This document shows, piece by piece, positions 50,961 through 61,731 of a DNA stretch of 64,000 nucleotides (position 1 is the first letter of the stretch; each line of letters starts with the position of its first letter). This DNA is from Eumeta japonica (Eukaryota; Arthropoda; Insecta; Lepidoptera; Psychidae): positions 17,315 to 81,314 of the forward strand of contig BGZK01002076.1 of NCBI GenBank assembly GCA_005406025.1, written 5' to 3'. The notes beneath the pieces are model-generated. The model saw only the letters and a program-made list of their open reading frames with translations. It was not told where the DNA came from and did not search any database. Both the position numbers and the translations under genes were made by a program.

Positions 50961-52029
50961 AGGACACTTCACACGTATCACGTAGAGATGGCATCTCCAT
51001 CGTATTGATTCTATTTGTCATTTTTCTTCTGCCTGTTTACGAAGTACAGTATTAGTCACAATTACTATTTCACAATAACTGAGCATTTCTTAGGGATAAA
51101 AAGTAGCGTACACCACTCTATGGAAAATACCAAATCGATTCATTATTTCGTTTTATTATTATCGATTATTGTGGTGTAGAAAAGATATAAACAAAAAAAC
51201 GCATTTTGGCATTTACAATATTAGAAGGAAAGTGGAAACATAGTTACTCTAAAATCCCAAATAATTTTCCAACTTTACTCTTTGGATATTTTTTTCTAGT
51301 ACGCACAATCTCGAAAACGGTGTAAGGACAACTGACCGACTAGGCTTAGAACTTAAAAACAAATCTTACATACCCATTACACAAACACTTATTTCTGCCG
51401 AACACTCTTATGCCGCGTTTTATGTAAGTCAATTTCAATACACTCCGGAACTTTCTAGATCAACAAAGGTCGACGAACCCGAGTCGCGAAACAACACCTG
51501 CGCCAACGGAAATAGCCCGTACCCTCACTCTATAGACAACAAATCGCGGAATACGCGCAGCGAGGATCGATCGACGAGGCGGGGGCCCGTGACAGTTTAC
51601 AATTTACACGATCATTATATCCCGTTTATAAATCGCACATAAATGAAGGTGATAAAAGTCCGAATTCATTAGACTAAGACGATAACTTATCGGCACCGCG
51701 GGCGCAGGCGCGATACGTCGTCGCCTGGAACGTGCGTGGATTCACACGAGGACCGCCGCGAGCTTTTCGAATCGGCATTCGGTAACGGCATTTTGGCGTT
51801 CCATATGCATATAAATCGTCCGCATTTATTTTATTATTTTTTTTTTTAAAAGAGCGGCTTTTTTTAAGAGGGCACTTATTTTCTGTTTTATTATTGTAGA
51901 TGATACCGGATATTTAGCTTGCGAATATAGATTGTGAGATTTTGTGCTATAAGTCAGTTTGCTTTTTTTTTAAAGCTCAAAATTGTATCAAAATTAGAAA
52001 AGAGCTTTAACCTGTCTGAAAGCCAACGT

Positions 52030-52560
52030 CAATGCTTTTTAGGCGGAGTGATTTGAAAGAAGATATAGTGACTGGAGTAGAAAAAGGTATGTTGCGGTGG
52101 TTTGGGTATCTGAAAAGCATAATAAAAGTGACAAAACAAATCTACAGAGCGATAATGATGAAAAAGTCGGAAAGGGTCGCCCTTCAAAATACTATGCAGA
52201 CAGGATGGCGACGCCACTAAACCTAATAGCCGGACAGACCAGCCAGTTTGGGCCGGACATTTAGGTAAAAAGACCGAACACTATATATTATTGAGGATGT
52301 TGTGTCTCAGTATTATTGTCCTGAGACAAGACGGACGCCGTTTGATTTTGGCCGGACACGCAATCAAAAAGCCTAACTACGTCCGGCTTCATCCGGACGC
52401 CTGGCAACCCTATATGCAAACCACGTGATGGCATATAAAAAAGGGCCAAATTTGAAGCACCTGAAACCGATAAGCTAGCAGCATGAAAAGATTGATGGAC
52501 GTCAGTGGGACACGAGACATGCAAATATCGTACCTTGTGGAAATCTAGTCGCTGCCTACC
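52030..52560 (+). pseudogene. Endonuclease/reverse-transcriptase tail remnant, interrupted
   Basis: The plus strand reads DIVTGVEKGMLRWFGYLKS and TKQIYRA, then in another frame GRPSKYYADRMATP. A MITE-like block (52215-52411) follows, after which the same protein resumes in broken frames: KGPNL-like, a MKRLMDVSGT segment and a CLPF-like end at about 52560. The order matches the family, so the block was inserted into an already mobile-derived unit. Confidence 0.65.
52215..52411 (+). mobile_element. CCGGAC MITE-like element, copy 1
   Basis: It contains ccagtttgggccggacattt, a taaaaagaccgaacac block, a small hairpin (gtctcag...ctgagac), ggccggacacgcaatcaaaa and the end gcctggcaaccctata. It shares about 90 bp with a copy in the opposite orientation at 16.5 kb. 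It lies inside the reverse-transcriptase remnant. Confidence 0.65.
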
Positions 52561-52642
52561 CTTCTAGAAAATAGTTGTTGAACATAAAATAATAATTATT
52601 ATTTTGTGTTCAACAACCTGTTGCTACTTTGTAGGCAGTGAC
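52548..52642. repeat. Nested inverted repeat between reverse-transcriptase tail and mariner
   Basis: The inner arms (52574-52595 and 52596-52617) form a 22-bp palindrome with one mismatch, centred on AATAATTATT. Outer arms gtcgctgcctac (52548) and gtaggcagtgac (52631) extend it. The left outer arm is the end of the reverse-transcriptase remnant, so part of that end is duplicated in inverse orientation. Confidence 0.8.
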
Positions 52643-52739
52643 ATAATCCCATTGTTATTGAAATTTTCTGCCTTCTGATAAAAAAAAAAAACTGCGACAG
52701 TGGTTTTGACAGTCCTCTCTTGAAGTTAACCTAACACTA

Positions 52740-53470
52740 CCTTAAGAATTCTGAAGAGACAGAAACAGGTGAAAATCTGAGGATGCAAGGTCAGGGCTAT
52801 ATGGGGAATGCACTAACACTTCCCAATCAAAATCTCTCAATATTTCCTGAGGGGCTAAAGTGTGTGGTCTGGCTTTACCATGGTGAAAAACTACACCCTT
52901 TCTGTTGATCAATTCCGGCCGTTTTTTCTCTACTTCTTGCTTGAGTCTCATTATCCGTAGGCATTAGAGATCCGAATTAATAGTTTCGCCTGGTAGTAAA
53001 AGCACATAATGAATGATGCCCTTCCAATCCCACCATACACATAGCATCAACTTATTGCGAGTTAATCCGAGTTCCCCATAGGCTGTGGCGCTTGCTTGCC
53101 TTTTGATTATGATCTTTTTCGCACATTCTTGTCGTCGGTAATCCATTTTCCATCATCAATGATCAATCTTTCCAAAAATGGTTTTTGTACATCCATATTG
53201 CATTGTTTTTCAAATGGGTCAAAAGTGTTTTTAGTCTATTCCTAGATCTACAGCTATATTGTAAACACTAGTATGCCTACCTTGTACTATTTTTTTCCAA
53301 AATGGCAGCGACTTTATCTGTAATAGGTGGACCAGAGCGAAGTTTATCTTTTAAATCAAAATTAACGGACTGAAAACACTTGAACCAGTTTAGTGCTACT
53401 CTTACTGACACTGCATTAGGAGGTACATAAACGTCACAAATTTTTTGCAACTCGTGTCGCATTTTTCCTT
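52740..53470 (-). pseudogene. mariner-type transposase remnant, inactivated
   Basis: Minus-strand pieces follow in the order of a mariner (IS630/Tc1/mariner) transposase. RHELQKICDVY, VRVALNWFKCFQSVNFDL and LRSGPPIT are the N-terminal helix-turn-helix region. IDDGKW is the first catalytic-aspartate motif. NKLMLCVWWDWKGIIHYVLL is followed by INSDL, then RPELINRKGVVFHHGKARPH and YSPDLASSDFHLF. The frame breaks at least twice. The second catalytic motif, usually with an aspartate before N-A-R-P-H, here reads HHGKARPH, so that aspartate is lost, while the third (SPDLASSD) remains. Terminal inverted repeats were not identified. Confidence 0.85.
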
Positions 53471-53870
53471 TTTTTGTTAAAAAACTTCTAAATGTATGGT
53501 TTTTCTACGTTAGATTCACTCATTTTGTTGGACAGAAAAACAATAGAAAAATAACGGGACACCACAGTTTTTATTTTTTATTTTCCTTTTTTTTTAAATG
53601 TCATCTATTTAATTGTATCAAAACTAGCCAGACACAAACAGCACAACCAATGGGATTTTACTGCAACTTTATACTTATAGAATACGAAAAAAAAAATTTC
53701 CCGACTTAATGTGGAGAAACACTACATTAAACGATCAATTTCGATTTACACTCGGCTCGGTATCGTTCTGCAAACGTTCCAATCAAACGATATTTGCTTG
53801 ATCGCGTACTTCATGCGGAGTCGAAAGTCGAATTGTAGCAACTTCTATCATAACAAAAACTAATAAAAAC

Positions 53871-53876
53871 CACACA

Positions 53877-53908
<32 letters not shown>

Positions 53909-53915
53909 CACACAC
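53871..53915. repeat. Compound (ACGC)n(AC)n microsatellite
   Basis: Five CGCA units pass into about eleven CA units. A second short cacacgcacg follows at 53920. Confidence 0.95.
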
Positions 53916-54264
53916 GAATACACACGCACGCCTTAAAAATTACAATAAAACCACGGAATCGCGACGTACGTATTTATTCTGTTTTGGATCCCGGATAGGC
54001 TGCGCAGGCGCTCCATAAATCAGACGCATGTAATGTCCCGTTCGCTTCGGTTACGTATGCGGTGTCGTGCGCACGCGGCGACAGAGACACTTCCGAAAGC
54101 TTTCGAATTCAAAGCGGCGCGCGGCGTTGCCATAAAAGAAGAGCTTTGGAACGTAAAAAAAAAGAATTCCGAGGCGACTTGAAGTTTCTGTAAAATTGAT
54201 GAGTATGTAATACGTTATTATTATGGGCACTTAAAAAAAATAAATGCTTTTTTTGTGGTATTTC

Positions 54265-54545
54265 TAAGGGGCGAACGAGCATGCGATTCATCAGAAAGTA
54301 AACAATCATCGCCGGCCATGGACACTCGCAACCTTGAAGGAGTCACCGGTGCGTTGTTGGCCTTTGGGGAGCAAATAGGATATCTGATGGAGGGGGAGTG
54401 GGTCCTAGGAACTCTCACTCACTGGACAAAACGCAACAACGGAAGCTGGTGTTTCATCCACGTATTCTATGAGAATGTGATATCTCACCGGTCGAGCTGG
54501 CCCATTTTCCCGCTTTAACCACGTCGGCCACAGCTGGGCTTTGGT
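54265..54545 (+). repeat. Lepidopteran SINE-like repeat, long copy
   Basis: It reads ggggcgaacgagcatgcgat, catcgccggccatggacact, gtgcgttgttggcctttggg, gcaaataggatatctgatgg, ctcactcactggacaaaacg and the terminal cggccacagctgggctt. It is one of the most complete copies here. The open frame across it is a by-product. Confidence 0.8.
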
Positions 54546-55399
54546 CATGGTATAGTAAACTAAGCTTATACAAATTATTCAACCCGTATACAAAATAAGC
54601 TTGTCGAAATTCAATTAATTTCGTAAGATGTTAAGATATGTGCAGGTGGCGAGGATGGATGTAGGTCGCGATATATAGAAATTACATACATTCACTTTAC
54701 ACATATTCGATTTATTTGATGTCTTTCCTATCTATCTCTCGAGTGTCGTATCAACTCGCACGATCTACATACAAATACCAGTTACATGTCTTGGATAAGA
54801 TTTGTCTCCCTGGACACACGGATAATGCTCCACAAACAATTGTAAGCCTCTCTTTTAGACCATATAAACAATCAGATTAGATTAATAGTAATAAGAAATT
54901 ATATATTCCCTAATCAATAGCAAACGATAGTTAGGTCACAGTTAACACTGCTCAACAGTCATCATCGAGAGAATATCAACAACAAATGTGCTTGTTATTA
55001 TCAACATTACATTTTTTGTTATGTATTTCATAAAAAAAATGAAAATATATCAAAACAGTATAGATATTGTATTATTACCCGACTATTTTAAGTTCACACC
55101 TCGTTGTTTACGCACAATAAGCAGTAACGCAACTTTTTTAATATGATCAGTTTATTCTTAGCCTTTGCGGTTAACTATCGGTTTTTTTTTCCATTCAGTT
55201 GCTTTTAGTGTAGAGATTTTATGCGCTCCATGTAATAACATTTATTAATATCGAAATCATTAATAACACTTTTAATCATATTTAATTTAATAATTACAAT
55301 TTATGTTTCTGACATTTGTTTTGAATGTTACAAACGAACACACCCGAGCTTCCGATTAGTAAACCGGTTCACAAAAGTGCAAGGTCATCCGCGCAGGTC

Positions 55400-55680
55400 T
55401 CGAACGCACTCACCTCGTACCTCTTATGGGACAAACGGCAAAAAAATAAAAATAAAATTCGGAAATGAATGAAAACAAAAAATAAATAAAAATATGGCAG
55501 CCCGAGAGGAGGCCCCGCTCGTTGCGTAACGGCACAGCGCGCGGTGCGTGCCCTATATCGCGGGCGCGCCGCCGTCGAAGGCGCCGGCGACAGGTTCAAC
55601 GTACGTGGCCGGTCACATTCGCTTTTGCCGAGAGAGCGCGGAGGTGAACGCGCCCCGCGCCACCGACGCCGATCATAATG
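55400..55680 (-). promoter_or_regulatory. GC-rich block followed by a strong minus-strand donor
   Basis: A CpG-rich stretch (55500-55670) is followed on the minus strand by AT-rich sequence and the consensus donor GAG|GTGAGTGCG at about 55413. This could be a promoter with a non-coding first exon. The 174-codon open frame across it has low-complexity, unrecognisable sequence and is not taken as a protein. Confidence 0.25.
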
Positions 55681-56233
55681 CGCAATGTCACATTGGAACA
55701 ATTTTGATCGAGTGGCGAATTCATTTATTCTATCCGATGGTTGATTAAATTTGAAAGAGATCGGGAGCGATGAAAAAAATATTGCGTATTCAGCGCCGTA
55801 TACGTGATAGAAGTGAAAGTTCTTAAAACATAGAAACGTCATTATTGATAAAATGTTAACAGTTGAAATAAACTTACATAGTAAAACATACATCTACAAC
55901 GCGCCCATACACGACACTGTCTTATTCTATCAATTTATATCGTTTTGTACAACGTTGCTATCTTTTGCTACACTCTCCTGACTTGAATGTATAGCTCTTT
56001 TTCTTCTTGTTTCTATCTAATATCTTACCTCTCTCTCATGAAACAAAATATGCCTAAACGTGAGGCGTTCTTAAAATTTGAAATTTTGAAAAAAATCATG
56101 TTTGATATCTGTTGCTAAAAATTATGAACACTACTTTAAAATGCACCTAATTTTGAACGCGGCCCGCGAACGTATTTTGCACACTAAAGTTTGGCCCGCA
56201 ACATGTCAAAGGTTGCCCATACTTGTTTTAAAC

Positions 56234-56357
56234 GACAAGAAGTCATTTTTAAAATTAAATTTGCGTTCAACGTCCTCCTTTTAACGGTTGTTTGGATTAA
56301 AACCCGTTAAAAGGAAGACGTGAAATGCAAATTTTATTTCAAAAGTTACTTTTTGCT
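56234..56357. mobile_element. Foldback element, arms about 54 bp
   Basis: Left arm 56234-56287 (gacaagaagtcatttttaaa ... cctccttttaacgg) and right arm 56303-56357 (cccgttaaaaggaagacg ... ttactttttgct) are diverged inverses. The right side continues into ggagatgttggaagagg, which recurs in similar form at 4085 kb-scale position 4.08 kb, so both are members of one family. Confidence 0.65.
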
Positions 56358-57595
56358 AAACGTCAATTTAAAAGGAGATGTTGGAAGAGGCTTTTGGGGC
56401 GTCGTCAGAAATGAATATCTAATCGGGATAATTTTGTTTTTTAAATGATCACAATGATACGACGAGCAATACTAACGATTTCGGTGAAAATAAACAATCT
56501 ATGGATTGCCATTAGAGCTTTATACAACAAATTAAGTACACTGGTCAATTTCACCGCAATAATTGTTTAATCTTACTTTAAAATAGGTATTTTTCACAAA
56601 CAATTCATTTGAATTTACTATGCTCGTATATAACCCTAATTTTATATTTGATACAGCATTCGAAATTGTAATTTTAAATTAAGTTCTTTTGTGTTATTGG
56701 CAATAAATAGTCAATAAAAGCGGTTTTGTTGATACAACATGCATTTTTTTTTTCAGCGTATGGTCTCTGCCTCATCCTTCTGGGAAATAGGAGAGAGAGT
56801 TTATAAATAAATTAAACACGGAAAATTATAAATAAAGTAGTTAGGTAAGTCAAGCGTTAGTTTGAATGTACTGGGACAATATATTCAACTATACATGGAA
56901 TTAAGTAACAAAAGAATATATCTCAAAGAAATTGAATTTTTGATATTAATCTTTCTTAAAGAGAAATTCTAGAAGGTAACTAAGTGTTAAGCATAGGCGT
57001 AGTTTTAAACGGAAATTCGTGAATCACGTCATGCGGCCAGTCGTCGAATAAAGCGAAATATCTTAAGATCAGCTCAGTTAATGGGTAGAAGTTAAATAAA
57101 AGTTGTGTTATTTTATTATTTCTATGATATTCATACTTTCCATATAGTAAGATGTTAATAAGCAATAAGAAAAAAATACATAATAAACTTCAATTTAAGC
57201 AGATTGCAGTAACGTAGTATTTGTATTTTTTGCCATGTTTTGAAAATCATATTAACACTACAATATACTTAAATAAATTTTATAAATTGCAAACACAATT
57301 TTTATCACTACTCGCCGTTATGAATAAATTTTTGGTGTGCCTGTATATAAGATTGGTTTTCGAACACACCAAAAAAGCATAACTTCTAAAATATATGTAA
57401 CTATATATATAATATTATTTTCCAGAGGAAATATTATTTAATTTTAAAGTTAGAAAAAAATTATGTGCTCTGCTAATGTAGTGTATAGCTGGCAACATTT
57501 AGAACTCCTAGTTTTCAGCTTGGGCTTCAAAATAACTTCGAATGCTTGAAAAAGTCGCCAATAACACCCTTGAAATGCCAACATGAAATAAATAA

Positions 57596-57877
57596 AAAAA
57601 TTGCAGCCTTCAGCTGACGTGTCCGATTACAAAGGCATCAATAAACAATTTTCTAAAGCCGTGCGACACGATATGCACTTCAATAGAAGTTGTGGAGAGA
57701 ATCGAGAGAAATGAAGTCTCCAGTGTTTGCAAACAACCTGTCTATTGGAAAAAGCTGAAGACCGACAAGGGTGAAACCATCTCGTCAAAATCAGAAAGTG
57801 GGTATTTCGACGATCACGAACTGGAGGTGGATTGGCGACTCGGCAAGGATAACAGACCGGCTTTGATTGCAGGTTGA
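57596..57877 (+). pseudogene. F-box/WD-type gene fragment or single exon, plus strand
   Basis: An open frame of 93 codons, clearly less AT-rich than its flanks, starts just before a possible acceptor (ATTGCAG, ending at 57606) and ends at TGA (57875-57877), with a weak alternative donor AG|GTTGAC at 57873. It reads in part LKPCDTICTSIEVVERIERN, then EVSSVCKQPVYWKKL. This resembles an F-box (P-D-x-I, hydrophobic spacing, VCK, YWKKL). Then comes DWRLGKDNRPALIAG, whose W-R-x-G-x4-P-x4-G spacing matches the linker before the first WD40 repeat in FBXW7-type proteins. No WD40 repeat follows in the next 300 bp. It is either a captured remnant or one exon of a nested gene. The family call is an inference from short motifs. 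Confidence 0.4.
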
Positions 57878-58763
57878 CTCAGATCGTATGCCGTGGTAAT
57901 TTAGACGAAATTTTACGTCCAGCATTGGACTAATGAACGAACTAGTGCAACAGAATAGTTCACAGCGAAAACGAAGTTAAAGCGATGAATCGCTTTTTGC
58001 ACCGTCACAATACGCCAATGTAAGTCCGTGGATGATGGGCATCGTTGAAAACGTTATAAAAGTGAAAGCTCATCTGCCTGTCGATGTTTATCAAATGAAA
58101 CCAGTCGCTACATTAAGTGCATTTCAGCTATTGATCCGAAATATTATATACATGCATAGATTGATTTTTCTTTTATTTTTTCGTTCTAAAACATGCGGGC
58201 GCAGTGAAATCGTAATAGTACAAAAAACGTGACTTCGTTCATTTAGTGAAAGTAGGATTTTCTGCATCAACTAGTAATTACCATATCTTTCTTTTGGTTT
58301 AGTATGTTTTCAGTGAGAAATGTACTTAATATATCGATGAAGTCCGTTCTCTTTAACACGTTTTTATTAGTTTCACCTGTATGTTTGTTTGTTCGTAATC
58401 GACTTGTTCGAACTCGATTTTGACTCACTTTAAGCGGTCAGTACTCATTTAAACTTTGTAGATCTACCAAGGACAGATGGCAATACAGTAATTTCATATT
58501 TTGAAAAATAAATCGTTTAAAAAATTTTCTTCTAAAATTTTATAAAAGTTTTTTGTTCAGGTTTTGCAATTGTTCCCCGACACTTGTAGTTATTTTCGTT
58601 AAACTGAACGAGATGATCTCACTAATTGCAATTGTATCTAGGTTTATTATGTTGACGTCCCGTATTTCAATTTATTTGATGAGAATTCGTTTTGAGTGTC
58701 GCTGTCGAATTTGTTGATCGCGTCACTAATACGAGGCCAGCGATGTAGAAGCCTATCTATTAG

Positions 58764-58793
58764 AAATATCGAATATATAAATATTCGATATTT
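58764..58793. repeat. Hairpin beside a B-box-like sequence
   Basis: AAATATCGAATAT, loop ataa, ATATTCGATATTT is an exact 13-bp stem. It is followed at once by ggggtccgattcccggc, which resembles a polymerase III B-box or tRNA T-arm. A degenerate tRNA-derived SINE is possible, but no full tRNA fold is visible. Confidence 0.6.
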
Positions 58794-59322
58794 GGGGGTC
58801 CGATTCCCGGCTATCATATTTAGATGTGAACACTTCATCGCTTTACCTGAATTCGAAGGCCCGAATTGTATCCCTTGGGCGGTTATTTTTAATTTCTCAT
58901 ATCATTCGTATTTTATAACTTCGCCAAAATATAAAAAAAGGGGTTAAACTGAAAAACAGTTATCATATAGGATATGTACAAATGCAAGAAACAAATTTGC
59001 TATTCACACGAGGACATCAACGTTATCCGCATTCAATTTGAGACGCGTGATGTGCACTCACTATTTGGGCTACAGACCCAAGCGAAATTATCGATGGAAA
59101 ACTTGCAGGTCCTATTTATTGTTTGTTTTGCTATTTAACCAAGGGCTTCATGATGACGTTGATAGGAATCCATCTCTATTTTATGGGGGGTAGTTTTTTG
59201 AGTCGGTTTAAATCACAGGTTATTAAAAACATATATATTACTTTTTCAAATATAACATTACAAAGTAATGAAAATGTTCGGATGTAATTACTTCAAACTC
59301 ATTCGTATGGTAAGTCACTCAC

Positions 59323-59407
59323 CTAGTATGAGGTGTAACTTGGCGTCGGTCTGGAAGGCGTAGTGAAGCGTCACCAGAAAGGGACACTCCCGCACCGCTT
59401 CCAACAC
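59323..59407 (-). CDS. JIL-1: MSK/JIL-1 exon: alphaC-beta4-beta5 region
   Basis: This 85-bp exon lies between acceptor TCCTCCTTAG and the strong donor GTGAGT. It encodes VLEAVRECPFLVTLHYAFQ followed by TDAKLHLIL, and ends one base into the next codon (G|AC, aspartate). PFLVTLHYAFQ, followed by LHLIL at the hinge, is the conserved small-lobe core of MSK, RSK and S6K kinases. It joins the upstream exon in phase 0 (RTERQ|VLEAV) and the downstream exon in phase 1, giving LHLIL-D-YVAGGELF. Its neighbours are 2.2 kb upstream and 34.6 kb downstream. The exon is too short to show as a long open frame, so its identity rests on the motif match and on correct splice phases at both ends. Confidence 0.95.
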
Positions 59408-61597
59408 CTAAGGAGGAAAACGAAAACATAAACAATAATCGTTTGATAAATAAATTATTAGGAATTATTAAAAAAAAATGTTAATAATAATTAAATATTT
59501 CACGTCCATAAATCGGCTGCCCGATCACAGTCTAGCCTAAATAATATGGGGTTGAAGCTGGAAAAAGTAGTCTGCCATGTAATAGTACTGAATTCGAGTC
59601 GTAGTCAGCTCCACGTTTAGAGAGGACAAAAACATTAACAATACTTGAACCAGGTGTATGGTCATCTATCGTAAATGTCTCAAGTTCGTTATTGTGTTTT
59701 CAAGCCGCATTGCACCTAAGTGCGCGATGGCCTAATATTCTTTTGGTTCAGCATTCAAAAATACCAGTAGATGTTTATATTACTGGCGTATATTGGGGCT
59801 AGCAAACGTGAAGACCATGCTGTATAAGAGACCCATGCTCTACATAGGGAATTTTTCGTGCTGTCTTGCAACAGCTGGTAATTACAATAAAATTTAATCT
59901 AAGACTGAAGCGATAGGCTCAGACATAGATAAAAAAACGGAATAACTTACCTAAGCCATCAAATATTTATGTTTGTTTTTTTCGATCATATATGTTATAG
60001 TATTTGATATAAAATTAGTGTTATGTAACGCATGGCTCAACGGCGTCCTTTTTGTCTAATTGAAAATTTAAACTACTCAATATACTGATTATTGTTTATA
60101 GTCATTTATTTGATGCAGAATTTGAATTTAATTTAACTAAATTCATTTTAATGTACTTTATCAAATTGGACAAGATACATTCTCAGTAACACCGATGAAT
60201 ATAGAGGAGGCGATGGATACAAAAAATTCACGCACGCAGTATTGTTAAGAAGCGATTGAAGCCAGTCAACCGATTGTCATTACGCTGTCATTTTGGCCAC
60301 ACTCACGTTGACGTGTTAAATATTTTTAGTCTCTCAAGGAACTCAATTTCAGAAAGCGGTGAAATCTGTACAATATTTTATTATAATAGCAGTATTCGAT
60401 TTATAAGTGGGGTAAAATTTATAATTGGGTATGCGCTGTCCGTCTATTTTTTACATCCATAGGTGGCGCTATATTTGCTACTGTAACATTCCATCAACAT
60501 ACATTGCAACTTTAACACAACTCCCTTAATTGGGACTCCCATGTTTCTGTTTGGCTGTGTCTATATCAGCCGGCAAAAGAGGAAAATATCTGTACGAAAA
60601 TCCTTTTTAAGGATTCTAGCGACTCGCCCGAATACTAGGAAAAAGTGTTCGTTGTTCACTAGGAGTGAACAACTATATGAAAGCGTTGATCGAATTTATT
60701 TATGTTTATGGATTCTACACATATATTTATTGTATACATCTATGTGGAATAGGAACGCGGCAACAGCGGAAGCCATTTACTTGGAGACGTCGACCGCAAT
60801 GAATATCAAAATAGTGCCTCAGTATTCCTAGATTTTTCTAGATTTCGAGATATTCCATCGACGACTCGTCTAGTGTAAGTAGACGTCGATAAAGCTCCTT
60901 TTATATATCTCTCTTTTCTTAATCCAACAACCAATTTGTAATACTTTTTTACAATATTTGCGTTTTCCCTTATTTAAGGCTTCATGCGTAAAAAAATATT
61001 ATCGCCGCCGATAAAACTGCAGCCTGGCGTATATCGTGCGTATGTGCGGTCGGGCCCGTAGTCTAAACCACACTAAAGTTTCCATTCGTACAGTAACAAT
61101 GAGAACCAATTTCCAGAGACAATGAAAACGGGCAGCCTGTATTTAACCTCTGACTGCAATCGAATAGATAAGCAAACGGACACGTGAGAATCCGCCTTAA
61201 CGGAATAATTAGGAGAAGGATATCATACGTATAATAGCAGGTTTCGTCCACATCTCCCCCGCGTGGTCAAAGAGTGGATTGTTTAATGTTTGATATCGAC
61301 CGATGGCGTTGTCAATCATGATATCGATTCTGATCCTCGTCTCGCTCTTGTTTCCGTATCCGGTTTCGATATAGACACCGGTCCTGCATTTGCTACGTTC
61401 GTGCGAGCGAAACCGCGAGCAAAAGCTAGTAATTTTATATGTTATAACCGAACTCTTATTCTGATATATAAGCTATAATATTGTGAAGTTTCATCAAAGT
61501 TCGTCCCTTAGCTTTTGCGTGAAAGCGTAGTAAATGACTGTCCGTGCATACCTCCTCATAAAGTTTCTCGTTTATTTAGTATTACTAATAAATCTAC
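59408..61597 (-). other. Kinase intron, 2.2 kb, phase 0
   Basis: Donor GTAGAT and acceptor TCCTCCTTAG. Apart from a Helitron-like 3' end at about 61.3-61.53 kb I see no gene or repeat that I can name. Open frames around 60256-60831 have no recognisable motif and AT-rich composition, and are read as chance. Confidence 0.9.
61310..61530 (+). mobile_element. Helitron-like terminal region, plus orientation
   Basis: It reads atgatatcgattctgatcct and gtttccgtatccggtttcga, then gcgagcgaaaccgcgagcaa-aagctagt ending near 61430, followed by cttttgcgtgaaagcgtagt. It is the counterpart of the 27.65-27.9 kb unit on the other strand. Confidence 0.5.
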
Positions 61598-61731
61598 CTG
61601 TCTCTCCGTCCTCGTGTGCTCGGCCGTCTTCAATTTCTGGACGATGGAAGCCTTCTTCACCACTTTCATGGCGTAAAGTTTCCCTTCGTCGACGCCACAT
61701 CTTTTTCTTACGAGGAACACTTTTCCGTAGG
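61598..61731 (-). CDS. JIL-1: MSK/JIL-1 exon: glycine-loop end and ATP-binding lysine
   Basis: This 134-bp exon starts after the acceptor TTGTTTCAG with the last two bases of an alanine codon and ends with CAG before donor GTAGAT. It reads (A)YGKVFLVRKRCGVDEG, then KLYAMKVVKK, and closes with HTRTERQ. YGKVFLV is the second half of the AGC-kinase glycine-rich loop. The lysine in YAMKVV is the beta-3 ATP-anchoring lysine. The VQK...TAEHTRTERQ run is characteristic of the MSK N-terminal domain and distinguishes it from RSK and S6K. The first half of the glycine loop (the expected LGTG) must come from an exon further upstream. I looked for it between 61732 and 64000 and did not find it. Confidence 0.95.

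Larger units (their letters stand above)
24767..59322 (-). other. Giant kinase intron, 34.6 kb, phase 1
   Basis: Donor GTGAGT (at 59322) and acceptor GCCGACAG (at 24767) bound a 34,556-bp intron that splits the aspartate codon G|AC at the kinase hinge. It carries most of the window's MITEs, SINEs and Helitron-like ends, the mariner remnant, an F-box-like remnant, an ATCGAT cluster and six CRE palindromes. Its size is remarkable beside the 2-3 kb neighbouring introns. Confidence 0.9.

Noticed and set aside
55369..55893. Longest open frame of the window (174 codons, minus)
   Set aside because: It crosses a CpG-rich block between AT-rich, F/L/I-rich low-complexity stretches, shows no domain, and a strong donor lies inside it. 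It is better explained by composition.
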